Shown: in pieces, positions 43,379-55,404 of the stretch
Layout of the letters: each line of letters begins with the position of its first letter
Numbering within the stretch: position 1 is the stretch's first letter
From: Isoetes taiwanensis
Taxonomy: Eukaryota; Streptophyta; Lycopodiopsida; Isoetales; Isoetaceae
DNA: 64,000 bases
Direction of reading: 5' to 3'
Assembly (NCBI GenBank): GCA_021234155.1
Contig: JAJEKV010000054.1
Coordinates: 7,088,655 to 7,152,654, forward strand
Program-made: the position numbers and the translations under genes
The notes under the pieces: model-generated
The model's database searches: none
Told to the model about the DNA's origin: nothing
The model's input: only the letters and a program-made list of their open reading frames with translations

Positions 43379-44353
43379 TCAGCAGGCAATTTCACAGGGC
43401 CTCACTGTTCTGATCATCTTAGCAGGGACACCATATTTGAAGCATGGCCTCTTACGTTTTATGCTCTGAGGCGCACTTCTAATTGTACTAGAATAATATT
43501 TGGCAACCCAGGGATGTGCCAAAATTTGCTGCACAGATATCCTTTCCTCCGGATCAGGCTGCAACATGGCCAAAACAAGGCTCTTTGCTTCGTCTGACAC
43601 CAACCCAACTGGCCAATGCAAGTGTGAGGCAGCCAGATCCTCGCAATGAAGCATTTCTTCGTGAATTTCTGCAGTTTGTAGACTTGAGAAGGGATAATTC
43701 CCTGTAAGCGCCTCATACAGGATCAAACCCAGACCCCATATGTCTATCTCTGTGGAATAATATCCCTGCACAACTTCTGGAGCGAAATATCTTAGTGTTC
43801 CGACTCTGGATGTGAAACTGGGATCCGAACCTGAAAAATGAGCCGATAGGCCGAAATCTGAAACCCTAACATCATAGGGTTTTGCTGCTGAGATCACAAG
43901 AACGTTGCCCGGCTTCAGATCCCGGTGGATAATACCCTTTTGATGAAGATCCTGTATAGCTAGAGCAAGATTTCGAATAAGAAGAGCAGCTTCCTTTTCC
44001 CATAGCCTGCCTTTCTTGATGATTACATCAAGCAAGCTACATTCGCATAATTCCATGATCAAGTGCCAGAATCCATCGTCTTTGATTACTTCGTGTATAT
44101 GCACTACGCCAGGGCTGCTGGCTAACTTCTGCATGATCTCCACTTCCTTGATCGGCTCTGTGTCTCCTACCCAGATGATTTTGCAAGCAAACTCTTTCTT
44201 ACCTTCTGTTTTACTTCTGCAGCGAAAAACCGTAGCTTGGCCACCGCTGCCGATTTCCTTAAGCAGATCATAGCTCTTCAAAAGATTGGGAAATAAAGCA
44301 GAATAGGTGTAGTTGAGAATTTCTTCGTCTGTCTCCTCCGTCTCCGTCTCCAT
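43379..44353 (-). CDS. CAMK-type Ser/Thr protein kinase, kinase domain only
   Basis: Single-exon gene of 324 codons from the Met chosen at 44,353 (nine codons inside the longest ORF, which starts at 44,380). The TATA box at 44,401 puts the likely transcript start downstream of 44,380, so the inner Met (METETEETDEE) is preferred. The kinase core is complete: Gly loop IGSGGQATVF, Lys in FACKII, Glu in IKEVEIM, HRDLKPGN, DFG in VSDFGLSAHF, the SRVGTLRYFAPEVV activation segment, DIWGLGLILYEALTGNYPF, and the closing HPWV. A basic KRKR tail follows. There is no EF hand or autoinhibitory domain. The small size and fold recall CDPK/PEPC-kinase-like enzymes, but the sequence does not settle the subfamily. 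Substrate unknown. Confidence 0.9.
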   Translation of the reverse strand: METETEETDEEILNYTYSALFPNLLKSYDLLKEIGSGGQATVFRCRSKTEGKKEFACKIIWVGDTEPIKEVEIMQKLASSPGVVHIHEVIKDDGFWHLIMELCECSLLDVIIKKGRLWEKEAALLIRNLALAIQDLHQKGIIHRDLKPGNVLVISAAKPYDVRVSDFGLSAHFSGSDPSFTSRVGTLRYFAPEVVQGYYSTEIDIWGLGLILYEALTGNYPFSSLQTAEIHEEMLHCEDLAASHLHWPVGLVSDEAKSLVLAMLQPDPEERISVQQILAHPWVAKYYSSTIRSAPQSIKRKRPCFKYGVPAKMIRTVRPCEIAC

Positions 44354-44400
44354 ACTCAGAATTCTGTAATGCCAACACAATGCAAATGCAGACGTTCTTT

Positions 44401-44408
44401 TATTTATA
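44401..44408 (-). promoter_or_regulatory. TATA box of the kinase, unit 2
   Basis: TATAAATA in 'ggtataaataaaag' on the minus strand, 48 bp upstream of the preferred ATG. Confidence 0.6.
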
Positions 44409-44533
44409 CCTTTGTAGGCTAGTTGTCACGCGGACTCTGCACTTTTCATTCTTAAAATATCAGTTCTATTCCTGGCTTTCGGGAAAAGGCCACATCTAAA
44501 TTGGGAAAAATCCCAGATATTTGTGTGCTGTCC

Positions 44534-45149
44534 GTCGGATGTTGGCACGATCCCCCCGTTGATGCACAAACACATTGACATGCTTGCAGAAACAGATATG
44601 CTTACCATACATAAGGATATTTTGGAATCTGCGCGGTTCTTCTGCTAGACAAGTCCGATTTGGCTCGTTTCTCTGTGGCATCCAAGGACTGATATGAACA
44701 AATCCATTCAAATGCCTTTTGGGAAAGAAAACCCGCATGCAAATATGAAATACTCTGTTGTTTGAATAAATCCTTGGATGTCTTCATACTCATGACAAGG
44801 TAAACATTGGGTTTTTTTTTTAAGCATATGAGCTTTCAGGTCTTTGGTTATTGTGGTGTAGCAAGATCTGATCCATTTTGTGATGGGGTTTGCAGAGCAA
44901 TGGCTGCCTTGCGACTTGTGCTCCTTGCTATGGGGCTTAAATCATCGAGTAACCAACACTTACTCTGTTTACAGATCAGCAGTTCACCGGAAATGATGCA
45001 TCTCCAGCCTTGCATGGCCAAGAACGGCATGCAAGGAAGCAGGATGCCTTATCTAGCCATCAATATAACTATGAATTGGAGGCAGTCTAATATTTCCAGG
45101 TTGGTCTCAATTGCACCTTGATGCATAGTTTCATTTCTATATCGATGTT
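44534..45149 (+). other. Region between kinase and Copia-2; exon-like segment
   Basis: No complete gene. Segment 44,975-45,099 is bounded by 'gtttacag' and 'ttccag|gttgg', mirroring 19,627-19,751. Function unknown. Confidence 0.3.
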
Positions 45150-45154
45150 TGGTG
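45150..45154. repeat. Target site duplication of Copia-2 (left)
   Basis: TGGTG, repeated at 49,832-49,836. The empty site in unit 1 reads 'gatgttTGGTGcatag' near 19,801. Confidence 0.92.
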
Positions 45155-45402
45155 TGTGAATTAGACAAAAGATTGACACTGAAATGATAACAAGAGAACA
45201 CAAGAGAACACGAATGATCAGAAGCAGTGATATTTCCAAAATGTTCATCACATAAATACAACTGGTTCCATGAATCAAGTCCCAAGATCATTGAGCAACT
45301 TCTGCCAAAATTTCTTCAACCGACTTAACCGCTTAATCACTTACTAAACATAAATAACAGTAAATAGAAACTTTGACAACAATAACACTTAATACTTTAA
45401 CA
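45155..45402 (-). repeat. Copia-2 3' LTR with adjoining polypurine tract
   Basis: 248 bp. The minus-strand AAGTGGGGG at 45,403-45,411 immediately precedes it, as expected of the plus-strand primer. Confidence 0.9.
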
Positions 45403-45618
45403 CCCCCACTTAAGTGTTTGCCATTCCTAATCCGATTGTCTCAAGGAATCTCTGAAATTTGATTGTTCCCAAAGCCTTTGTCATTGCATCAGCAACCATC
45501 TTCTCTCAGGGGCAAGAAACCGCCTTCAATGTTCCTCAGATTCAAAATATCCCTAATATAGTGATACTTAATATCAATGTGCTTCATCCTCTTGTGCTCA
45601 GCAGATCATATGAAACCC

Positions 45619-48600
45619 TCATAGCTCCTTGATTATCTCGCCATCAAGGTCATTCCAACACTTGCCATGGATTTTCAACTCAATTGCCAGTCTTTGCAGC
45701 CAAATGGCTTCATTAAAACCATGTGAAATCGCATAAAATTCTGCCTCGGTGGTGGATTGCGCAATGCATTTTTGCTTGGAACTACTCCAACTTACAATTC
45801 CCCCTTGCAAAGGTAAAGGCATAACCTGAAATAGATTTTTCTCGTCCGGATCCCTCCCCCCCCGAACTCCGTATCCAACTATTTCCTTGCTCCCATTTGC
45901 ATCAAAAAAGTTATACCAAACTTGGAAGTTCCTGCAATATACCTCAAACATCTTTTCAATGAGCAACAATGGCTATGTTTTGGGTCATTAGCAAACCGAC
46001 TTAGCTTGGATAATGTCAAGGACAAGTCGGGTCTTGTAGCTCTGCCGCAAAATTCGAGTTCCCAAAATATTCTGATCGCTTGTGTATATAAAAGAGATTC
46101 TGAGAGCAATGCTCACCGAGGCAAACCAAATTGACTCCAAATTCAAGAGGAGTTGCAACTGCTTTTGTAGCTCACCATATCTACCCCGTGCAAATGATCA
46201 GCCAAGTATTTTTCTTGATGTAAAACATTTTTCCTTTCTCCCCTCGCCATAATGAATTTGTATGCCAAGAAAATGGTGTATCACCCCTAAGTCCTTCATT
46301 CTAAACTGTTTATGAAGTTGCTCTTTCAAAGAAGATTAATTCATCTTCTCTCGGCCGCTAAGATGATCAAGTCATCCACATAGCATAGAACAAAAATAGG
46401 AAAGGGCATGAATCGAAAAGTAAACACCGGATCATTAGCACTCACTTGAAACTCAAGCATAAGAAGTACCTGATTTAGTCCGAGTACCAAGTTCTCGACG
46501 CCTTTGTTTCGTGCCATATAGTGCTTTATGCAATTTGCAGGACCAGATTTGTCCCTTGGACAAAACCCTCCGTTGTTCTAGATAGAGCTCCTCCTCAAGT
46601 TCTCCATGCAAAAAGGCATTTGTAACATCCATCTGATGTATGAGATAACGCTGTTGACATCCATATGCTAAAATGGTTCTCACCGATGTGAGTTTAACAA
46701 CAGGGGGCAAAGGTTCTCACCATAATCTATTCCATATACCGTCAAAGCCTCCGCCACCAGCCTTGCTTTTAAAACGATCAATGCTCCCATCACCATTGTA
46801 TTTGATCTTGAAAACCCATTTGGACCCTATGATGTTCTTGTCGGTTGGTTTGTCAACCAAGGACCATGTTTTAGCTTTTGTATTGATGCAAGCTCGCCTT
46901 GCATGGCAGCATCCACTCGATTTCTTTCATTGCAACTCACGGCTTCAAGATAGCTCTGTGGTTCAATAGCATGCTCTATGGGTTGAAAAACATAGTCTTG
47001 TAGCCATGCAGAGGCTTCCTATGGCGCAAGTGTGCCTTACAGCAGTAAGGTGATCCGTTATGGCATCATAAGATTCACCTTCAATATCAGCATTATCATT
47101 CATGATATCACCATTGTTCTCCTCGGATTGACATTCTCCTCGAACTGGCCGGTACAATAGATGGATTGTTTGGGAATTTGTAAGTCCGCTACAATGACAA
47201 AATTGGATGCTTCTTCCTTTGCTTGAGGGAAACAACTCTCATACTCATTAAATGCAAAGATGACAACTAACCACCAATTTCCGAAGTTTCAAGATCAAGA
47301 ATCTATATGCCTTTCTCATTATCGCAATATCCTATGAACATGCATGCTTTTGCTTGACCGCCTAGCTTGGAATTTGAAGTATTCAACTTCACAAATGACT
47401 TGCAACCAAAAACTTTCAAATGCTTAAGAACAGAGGTTTACCCGCCCAAACGCCTTCGAACCTTGAAATCAAGCTTGGCATGAGGAGCTCTATTCACCAA
47501 ATATGTCAGTAGTTATGGCTTCTCCCCAAAAACAAAGCCGGTACCTTCATGCTTAATAACAAGAAATCGCCATTTCAATAAGGGTTCTATTAACCCTTTC
47601 TCGCTTTCGACCATTCTCGCTCACCGGTATATGGTGCGAAGAAGTTGATGTTCAATCCCATTCATCATGCAAAAGTCTTCAAAGACCCTAGAACAAAACT
47701 ACCTCCTCAAGCTATCGCACCTCAAGGCTAAGATTTGAGCTCCAGTTCCTTTCTCAACTAGCCGTTTGAAAATGCAAAAATACTCAAAGCATTGGCTCTT
47801 GTTTTTAAGCAAATACACAAATACCTTCCCCGAGAAATCATCTAGGAAGACAAGAAAATATCTCGATCCCGCAGATGTGGTCATTGATGATCGGGCCACA
47901 AAACCGTGTAGTAGCGAGCAAGTCTCTGTTTTGCATGTGAATTGGACACCGGAAATCTCCCTCTTGTGATCTTACATCAGAAACATATGTTGCGTGGTCT
48001 GGTGGATACCTTCCCAAAGATTCACAAAACCCTCGCTTGACAAGTAACTCCATTCGAAAGGAGCGATATGCCCAAGCCTATAATGCCATAAGGTCCGCCG
48101 TAAGGAGCTTCTCCTCGCATAATGCACTTCTTCGATCCTAGGGGACCCAAGGATTTCATATAAATTGCCTTGCCGCAGGCTTGAATCAAAGACTTGCCCA
48201 TTTTTATCCAAAACTCACAACTTGAGGTAGAGAATCTGATCTCATTTCCTCGCATCGGTTAGTCTGGCCGACCGACAAAAGATTTTTTTGCAACCGTGGT
48301 ACATGCAAGACATTTTGAACAAGGGTGACAAAATTTTCCAAAAGGATTGAGATGCTACCTGTCCCAATGGCTTCGCAACATGATGATCTCCCATTCAATT
48401 GTTCTGGGACGTGACAACAATTGATAATTGAAGAAAATTTCCCTCGTGAAGTCATGTGGCTTGTGGCTCCGGAATCCATGTACCATTTACGGTCAGATTT
48501 CCCCTCCAAAGAGTTCTAAGGCAACGAAAAGAAATTCTCCATGATCAACCTCCATCTCTTCAACTATACAGCTTATGTTCTTCCCTCGAATGCTCAAGAC

Positions 48601-49485
48601 ATTTTTCTTCTTCTCGCAAACAAATGCTTGTTCTCTGCATACGGAGCGGGGGCTCGACAATCTCTTGCCGATGCCCAGTCTTTTGGCATCGAAAACAAGT
48701 TGCCTTGTTTTTGTCAAACCGAGACTTATGACCTCCATTCTTCTCCCCGACCTCCACTCTTCTCCTTTTTATTTTTGTTTCAAAGAACATGAGTGTATCG
48801 GGCCACAATCAGGCCTTTATTCCTGACTTTGACGAATGACTTCAGCTTTCAGCCTCTCCGCAGCCTTTGTCGAAAAGTATATTCCGACAATGCCCTTCCA
48901 TATTGATGATTACCCCTTCAAAAGACGAAGGCAAACTATTTAGCAAAGATGCTGACCTTCTCATCTTCCGTAATGTCAACACCAAAGGCTTTGCAACTCG
49001 TCCAAAGATCTCCCTCATGATGCATGCATGCTCATGAAAATCACCTCCCTCACTCAAATGAAGATCAGAAAGTTTTTTCTTAGAGCAAGCCGATTTCCAG
49101 CCAAATCGGAAGCATAATGGTTCATCGAACCCGCCAAATCGCCTCGAAAGGATGAAAGTCCCCCACCAGCCTTGCAGAGTATCATCCAACCCGAATGTAT
49201 GATCAATCGTGCCTTCGGTCCTTCTCAAAGAAGATCCGGCCGATTCTCAGTCAAAACAACCTCAATGGTTGCCTCATCATGCCCCTCAAAGAAGACTAGA
49301 TCCTTCAAGAAGACTAGATCCCAAGGAGTGCCTTGATTTACACTCCCCGCTTCTGGACTAACAACACCCCCGCAGGCCCTTATCCTCCGTGACCATCCGA
49401 TTCGCCATTTCCGAGCATGAAATTTTTCCCGGGAACCGGGAATCAGCTTCCATTCAAAAGCATTCAATGTTCCAATATTCTCCAT
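45619..49485 (-). pseudogene. Copia-2 gag-pol, heavily frame-broken
   Basis: In minus-strand order: a start at 49,485; gag UBN2-type region 48,842-49,228 ('EHACIMREIFG', 'LLNSLPSSFEGVI'); zinc knuckle 48,560-48,808 (CFRCQKTGH); protease 48,204-48,509 ('WYMDSGATSHMT', 'NVLHVPRLQKNLLSVG'); GAG-pre-integrase 47,972-48,211 ('LWHYRLGHI'); integrase 47,699-47,899 ('RYFLVFLDDFSGKVFVYLLK'); RT start 46,453-46,710 ('VKLTSVRTILA', 'HQMDVTNAFLHGELEEELYL'); RNase H 45,619-46,109 ('RPDLSLTLSKLSRF', 'STTEAEFYA'). Active residues are mostly intact between frequent one- or two-base shifts, many beside CCG/CGG where CTG/CAG would restore the reading. Real decay and consensus error cannot be separated here. 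Confidence 0.9.
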
Positions 49486-49565
49486 CGCACAAGTATTAAA
49501 AGGTGGCTAACTCAAGGATTTATGGAATCAGCAAGGACAATAACAAAAGTGCAGCGCGCTTACAT

Positions 49566-49580
49566 GCGGGGCCCATAACC
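49566..49580 (-). promoter_or_regulatory. Copia-2 primer binding site, anticodon arm of initiator tRNA-Met
   Basis: The plus strand reads 'gcggggcccataacc' directly against the 5' LTR. This matches the anticodon stem-loop of plant initiator tRNA-Met (GGGCCCAUAACCC), so the element's minus strand complements the middle of the tRNA rather than its 3' end. Half-tRNA priming is established for Drosophila copia and yeast Ty5. Confidence 0.8.
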
Positions 49581-49831
49581 CGTGAATTAGACAAAAAGAT
49601 TGACACCTAAATGATAACAAGAGAACACAAGAGAACACGAATGATCGTAGCGTGATATTTCCAAAATGTTCATCACATAAATACAACCGGTTCCATGAAT
49701 CAAGTCCCAAGATCATGGAGCAACTTCTCGCCAAAATTTCTTCAACCGACGACTTAACCGCTTAATCACTTACTAAACATAAATAACAGTAAATAGAAAC
49801 TTTGACAACAATAACACTTAATACTTTAACA
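49581..49831 (-). repeat. Copia-2 5' LTR
   Basis: 251 bp. Its first plus-strand base reads C instead of T (ccCGTGAATTAG), turning an expected CTG at the LTR/PBS border into CCG. Confidence 0.9.
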
Positions 49832-49836
49832 TGGTG
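49832..49836. repeat. Target site duplication of Copia-2 (right)
   Basis: TGGTG directly after the terminal ACA. Confidence 0.92.
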
Positions 49837-50587
49837 CATAGTTTCATTTCATTTGGAGGCATGCCATGTGTAGAGATAGATAGTCTATGCTATAAAATGC
49901 ATGTCTTAGGCAATCACATGCAAACAGTTCTTTATCATCGTGGCATAAAATGTAAAGCTCCTCGAGCTTTGAGTATATGGTCGTGGGACGACTGTTTCAA
50001 CCGGTCAAATATGTAGATGAGTTATAACATGTCTAGAAGAGCAAGGCGTCGGTGTCTACAATCATGCAATTCAAGCTATCATTATAACAAACCGAAAAGT
50101 GCAAAACATTTTCCAGTTTGGATTTTCAAGGAGAACTGCATCTCAGTCATTCTCCAATTGAATTCTCAGCCACGTACAAGTATTGTCCATATAAATGTTG
50201 CTTTCCTCCCTCCCTTTATGCAGAAAAATAACATGTGTGAATTGGCCTGTTTATTCTATTAATTTGCTGGTTTGATATACCGAAAAAAATGGAAGGGATT
50301 TTGGGTTCTGCCAATGACGCCAAGGATTCTCGGTGGTCTTATTCAGAACTTCCCCATAAAGCCGATGGCGTGATTTCCCAGGTAAATGTAACTTGGATTA
50401 TCAAAGGAAACATGTGAAGAGATCCATGTGCCTAGTGTAGCCCCTAAATATTAGGATTCATGTCTTTTATTCATTCATCAATAATAAATTCCTAGGAAAA
50501 TGGTTGCACTTAAAACAGAGCATATTGTCCCTAGGGAGTTTGTGCAGGGCTTCATATATAGTTAATTCATTTTCGTTTCTTGTGCAG
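49837..50587 (+). other. Stretch upstream of capping pseudogene, unit 2
   Basis: Counterpart of 19,806-20,562. No gene recognised. Confidence 0.4.
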
Positions 50588-51860
50588 GGATGGGATGACC
50601 CATACATACCATATGGATACAATGGCCTCTTGAAGTGGAAGTATCCTCATATGAATTCTGCTGAATTTCATTCTCGTGGTTTCTTCTATTCCCATACCAT
50701 ACCAACAAATTGATAGCTATAGAGAGTCATCTTTATGCTCTATCTATGCTCATTTTGAAATGAATGCCAAAGATGCTCCTTTAAGATGTCACTCATGTTT
50801 CTGATGCACTCCTCTTTATCCACAAGATGTCTCTCATGTTTCTGATGCACTCCTCTTTATCCACATCAATCTAATATCCCTTTTCCTCTTCTTACAGACA
50901 ATACCGGAGTTGAGAGAACAGCGCCTTTGTTTGCTTGGCAAGACTGACGAGCTAAAGTGTCTTGATGGTGCAAAGTTGACACTTTCTGGTAGTTGTTTGT
51001 ATGGCAAAATCTTTTTGGTTTTCTGTCCCTTGAGTTTTTGTTATGCTTGGCAGAGAACATAAGTTCGAAAGCACTAGAGAGCCAGGTAGTTGAATGCTTG
51101 AATGCTCTTTGAACATAATCAAGAATAGTTGGGAGTTTATGAGAGTGCCCGAACGATAAGAAGCATCCAAATACATGGACTACATATAGAAAGGTAACTT
51201 GCATTTTCTTGTACAGTTTGTATGGACAATTGCAATGTAACTTGGAACCCAGATGGAACAAAAATCGAGCAAGGCATTCAGCATAGATCTTATTCTGGCA
51301 GGATAAACTAGTTCCAGTTGACATTGGGAACATTGATAAAACCATTTGGTGGCACCAATGTTGATTCGGCATTGTGAGCATCCAGGTATCTAGCATGATG
51401 AGTTTTTGTATGCTCATGGTGCATCCTACCTTTTTGTTCAGGAATTATTTTGCCTCATATAGGAGCAAATGATAGAGAAGGATTTTAGTGAAATGTTCAT
51501 TGTAGAACACTAAAGTCAGATGGACACATTAAACCATTCACCCAATTGTGAGCTTTGGAGCTTGTTTCTGTATGCCTCTTAACTTATTGTTTCATATGAA
51601 ATCTTACTGGCGTCAAAAATCTTTTATCAGATTGTCTTTCTCTTAGACTTGGCAATGGAGCTTGTCTGGACTAGTGTCCTTGCCATTGAATAAATGACAC
51701 CCTAATTATTTGTCATCGATATAGCAATGTGGCCGATACTCTTATAACCAGCCTGTTCATATATCTACAGATTGTCAAGAGTATTGAAGACAACATTACA
51801 GAAGATGTGCTTTATGAGGAAATTGGAAGGATCGTCCGGCTGCCAATGTATGGAATATGA
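50588..51860 (+). pseudogene. mRNA capping enzyme, 3' exons (unit 2)
   Basis: Blocks a (from 50,588), b (from 50,898), c (51,086-51,193) and d (51,771-51,860, after 'ctacag'). Block b is open here: 'TIPELREQRLCLLGKTDELK' then 'CLDGAKLTLSG', comparable to the RKKLLDG segment of capping enzymes. Block d reads cleanly 'SIEDNITEDVLYEEIGRIVR' 'LPMYGI' to a stop. Block c shares the 8-bp insertion and +1 C with unit 1, so this frame damage predates the 30-kb duplication and is genuine. Confidence 0.8.
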
Positions 51861-54800
51861 ATAGAACGTCCACCTGTTACACTTAAGCAAGATCCAAGCT
51901 ATTTTCTCGATTGATGGCACTGTGGTATAAGACTTGCATGCCTCCAATGCCTATAGATCAGAATTTAGAATTTGATACATGTAGAAGTTAGCAGTACTGG
52001 ATTAGGTATATAGATCGTAGACCTGAAGATGCTTACAATTGACTCATTGGTCAATTATAATACATACTTGACTCTCTTTTATCACCTGGTTTAATAGGTA
52101 CCCAGATTCCTCCCAAGTATTATTATTAGAAAAATTGTAACCTAGCTGGTAATGCTGTGACAAAGCAGGCAGTAGACAACAATTTAGCTGCCAAACTATT
52201 TTATTATACTTCAATCACTGCTGCTGAATGTCAATATGGACCCAATTAGATCCGAAGAGAGCGCAATTTTGGTCCAAGCTTGAGATCTGGATGACTGCAA
52301 GGTAAGTGCTATGTTTCTATTTGTGAACGGATGTGAGGTTTTGCTCATTAGAGTCAATTAAAGAAGGATAACTAAGCAACTTCAAGGTTTTAAATCACCA
52401 AATCCAGAAGAAATGGAAGGGCTCCACTTTGCACATCCTATGTTAGAGTGTATGATCCGCTTGCATTTTTGAAGGCTACAAATAGTTGATCCGAGCATGA
52501 GAGTAAATTTGGGATTTAATCCCCGTCCCCACCCACCAAAACTTGTCAATTGGCTATCAAAACGGCAATTTGGAGATTGTTGTTTTGCTTATAACATGTC
52601 CATGCTATTGATGCATTCTCGTGAATTTAATTTCATGCATTAGCCATATGTTCTTGTGCCCATGCCTCACGGGGAACAGATAATATGATGGGTGTAATTG
52701 CAACTCTAAGAAGAATTGTCATCATGATAACTATGTTCAATGCCAAGGATACGCATTTAGTATAAGAATGCTTGGAGCATTTTCTCAAAGATCAGCCTAA
52801 AAAAGTCCGTCTAGGAGACTGTGATGTCGAAAGTTAGTTGCTAGGGGCCAACGAGGTTGGTTGGGATGACCTTGATAACATGTACTTTGTCAAAAGGGCA
52901 AAGGGTAATAATAGTCATCATAGTGGGATTAAAACATCTTCTTGCAAAATGCTTTGGGGCGTAATCTTAGAACTTATGTTTGGGATGCATAACCATCTAA
53001 AGACGGATGATGTCATTCATATGTTGCCTTGTTAAAGAAGGTAGAATGACTCAACGGATCAATTATATGGTCCTAATGAGATTGATTTCATGTTACTTCA
53101 ATGCAATTGTAGTTCTATGAAATCATTCTACTCTACTCTATTCTTGTATATGGTCTACCTTCATTCTACTCTACTCTATTCTTGTATATGGTCTACCTTC
53201 ACGAATTTCATATGAAACTTGAAACTTCTCCTCCTCGTCACCTTTTCAAGTTCAAGAGTCGCTTTGTTTTGGAGAATTGCGATACTCCACAAAGAATTAT
53301 GGCTTGACAAATATCTCAGATACATCGTCTTTCAAGATCCAAAATTTGTAAGTTGTGACAAGACCAAAATTCTGGCCTTTAAATTCACTTTAGACTCTAC
53401 TAGCAAGCGTGCAAATCGTTGCCATTCAAGTTTGGCCACACATAAGTTTGCGCTGCATGTTCAGATGGGCACTCAATCCTATACCAACATAGCGTTTTGT
53501 CTGCATGAGTTGGAATGGTGTCGCAATGAGACTGCATTGACATATATAGGATTCACATACGACAATGCAAGACAATTGATTCCATCGGGTTGAGTCATGG
53601 CCGAGCTATTTATCAGCAATGAATTCACATGCGAATGGCTCAACAGCAAAGGGAAATTTCATGGGCTGAATACTCTGTCATGAATAGTGCATCCTTATTG
53701 CTCATGTCAAACTACCCACATAATCTTGGTGCAATGACCAGGCGGCCAAGGCCCCCGCGAACATTTCTCTTTATTAACCCTCAAGCCACAGTTATGCCCC
53801 ATTTCTAACTTTGATTTAACTTAAGAATTTATCATGAGAAGTTGCGATCTAGCATATAATAAACCTTCAAAACATGATTATGCTCGATTTTTAGTCTTGA
53901 TTTAGGTTAAGAGCTAATGGTGCAAATTTGATATTAAGAGCTAATGGTGGAAAGTTGATAGAACGACCCGGTATCATGATTATTTCTGATTTCTAACCTT
54001 GATTTAGGTTAAGACTAATGGTGCAAAGTTGATAGTACACCTGATTTCTAACCTTGATTTAGGTTAAGAGCTAACGGCGAGGTGTTGGGGTTGCCCTTAG
54101 GACTATTTTGTAGATACTATCAAGATGCATTCATGCAATAGGTTGGACATTGATATTTATCAGAAATGGAATTGGACATTGATATTTATCAAATGGCTAG
54201 ATTGGTTGTTTAAGACATCTTTGATGTCTACGTTCGCAATGCTCAAAGTATCAATTTAACGACTGCAATAAGACAACTTTTTATGGAACACTTGTTAATT
54301 ATTAAATGTTAATTTGTAAATATAATAAACATAATGCTAGACAATTCAGATGTTATGACAATCAATTGTCTATGGTGAGTTTGAATACAATGTTCAATGG
54401 GTTATTTGAATTGAATACAATCAAAAAGCTTCGTCAAAAACATCCTAGTAGCAATGCAAATTATATCTTACAACTCTATACCTTGTGTTATTCCTAATGA
54501 TTGAACTTTCAAAATGATGCTTAAATCCTAGACATTGAACATTGCTCACACATATATTATAATGAGTAGAGAAATGGAACCATATGCCAAAAACATCATC
54601 TGTGTGGTCCTACGGCAGGCAAAATGATGCTCAACTCCTGGATATTGAATGCTGCTTAGAAAGGCACTATGTTGAGTAGAGCAATGGAACCATATATCAC
54701 AAACATCAACTGTGTGAAACATTATCATCTCAGTCTTCTTGAGACAGTGCAAGTGCAAAAAGCCGTGCGTAAAAAAACTGCTATGATCTTTGCACATATC

Positions 54801-55404
54801 TTTCTTACTTGGTTTCCCCTTTAATCTGCAACATACCAGAACCAAGGATCATTGTATGACTACCAGATATCTTTTTATCCTCGTCTCAAAAAATTGAAGT
54901 ATACTCAAGATCTAGATCTAGATCAAGATCTAGATCCGTCGCCCACACCACGGATCCCAGATCCTCCCTCGTTGATCAATATGGTGCTGCCCCCAGCCAA
55001 TGTTCTTCACACCGCAGATGATTGGATCTCCTCAGTAAGTTCCCCTGAGCGAACAACAGGCATCTCCAAGACCCAATTCCGGCTATCTCAATTGAATTCG
55101 TTCTCTAGGCTTTATAATGTAGCCTCTGGAGTTCACTGCAGTCTTTTACAATAAAAAATCGACCTGCCAAGCCTTTGATTCGATCTGAATCACAGTTCTC
55201 AGCCATGACTCTCAGATCTGGCATTCCGGATCTACCGGGTCTGATACAGATTCGTTCAATTTGTTCTTTATAACAGGTTTCTTAGCCCATCCAATCCATT
55301 AACGCTACGTGTCCATATAACCACTATATTTTAACATAGCTAACTTCTATTCCTTTATATGAATGTTTCAACCCCTAGTGCTAACACTAGTACAAGAGAG
55401 CAAG
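51861..55404 (+). other. B repeat interior, unit 2
   Basis: Counterpart of 21,833-25,349, with the 38-bp tandem pair at 53,125-53,200 and the LTR-like segment at 54,835-55,395. The 53,219-53,593 reading is longer than in unit 1 (124 codons, ending 'TYIGFTYDNARQLIPSG') but still unrecognised. At 54,908-54,935 an 18-bp AGATCT-rich insertion is present. Confidence 0.35.

Larger units (their letters stand above)
45155..49831 (-). mobile_element. Copia-2, LTR retrotransposon (4,677 bp)
   Basis: LTRs of 248 and 251 bp (TGTGAATTAG...TTTAACA), a half-tRNA primer site, polypurine tract, and 5-bp target duplication. Gag, protease, integrase, RT and RNase H are all recognisable on the minus strand but broken into more than ten frames. 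It is unrelated at sequence level to Copia-1 and inserted only in unit 2. Confidence 0.93.
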
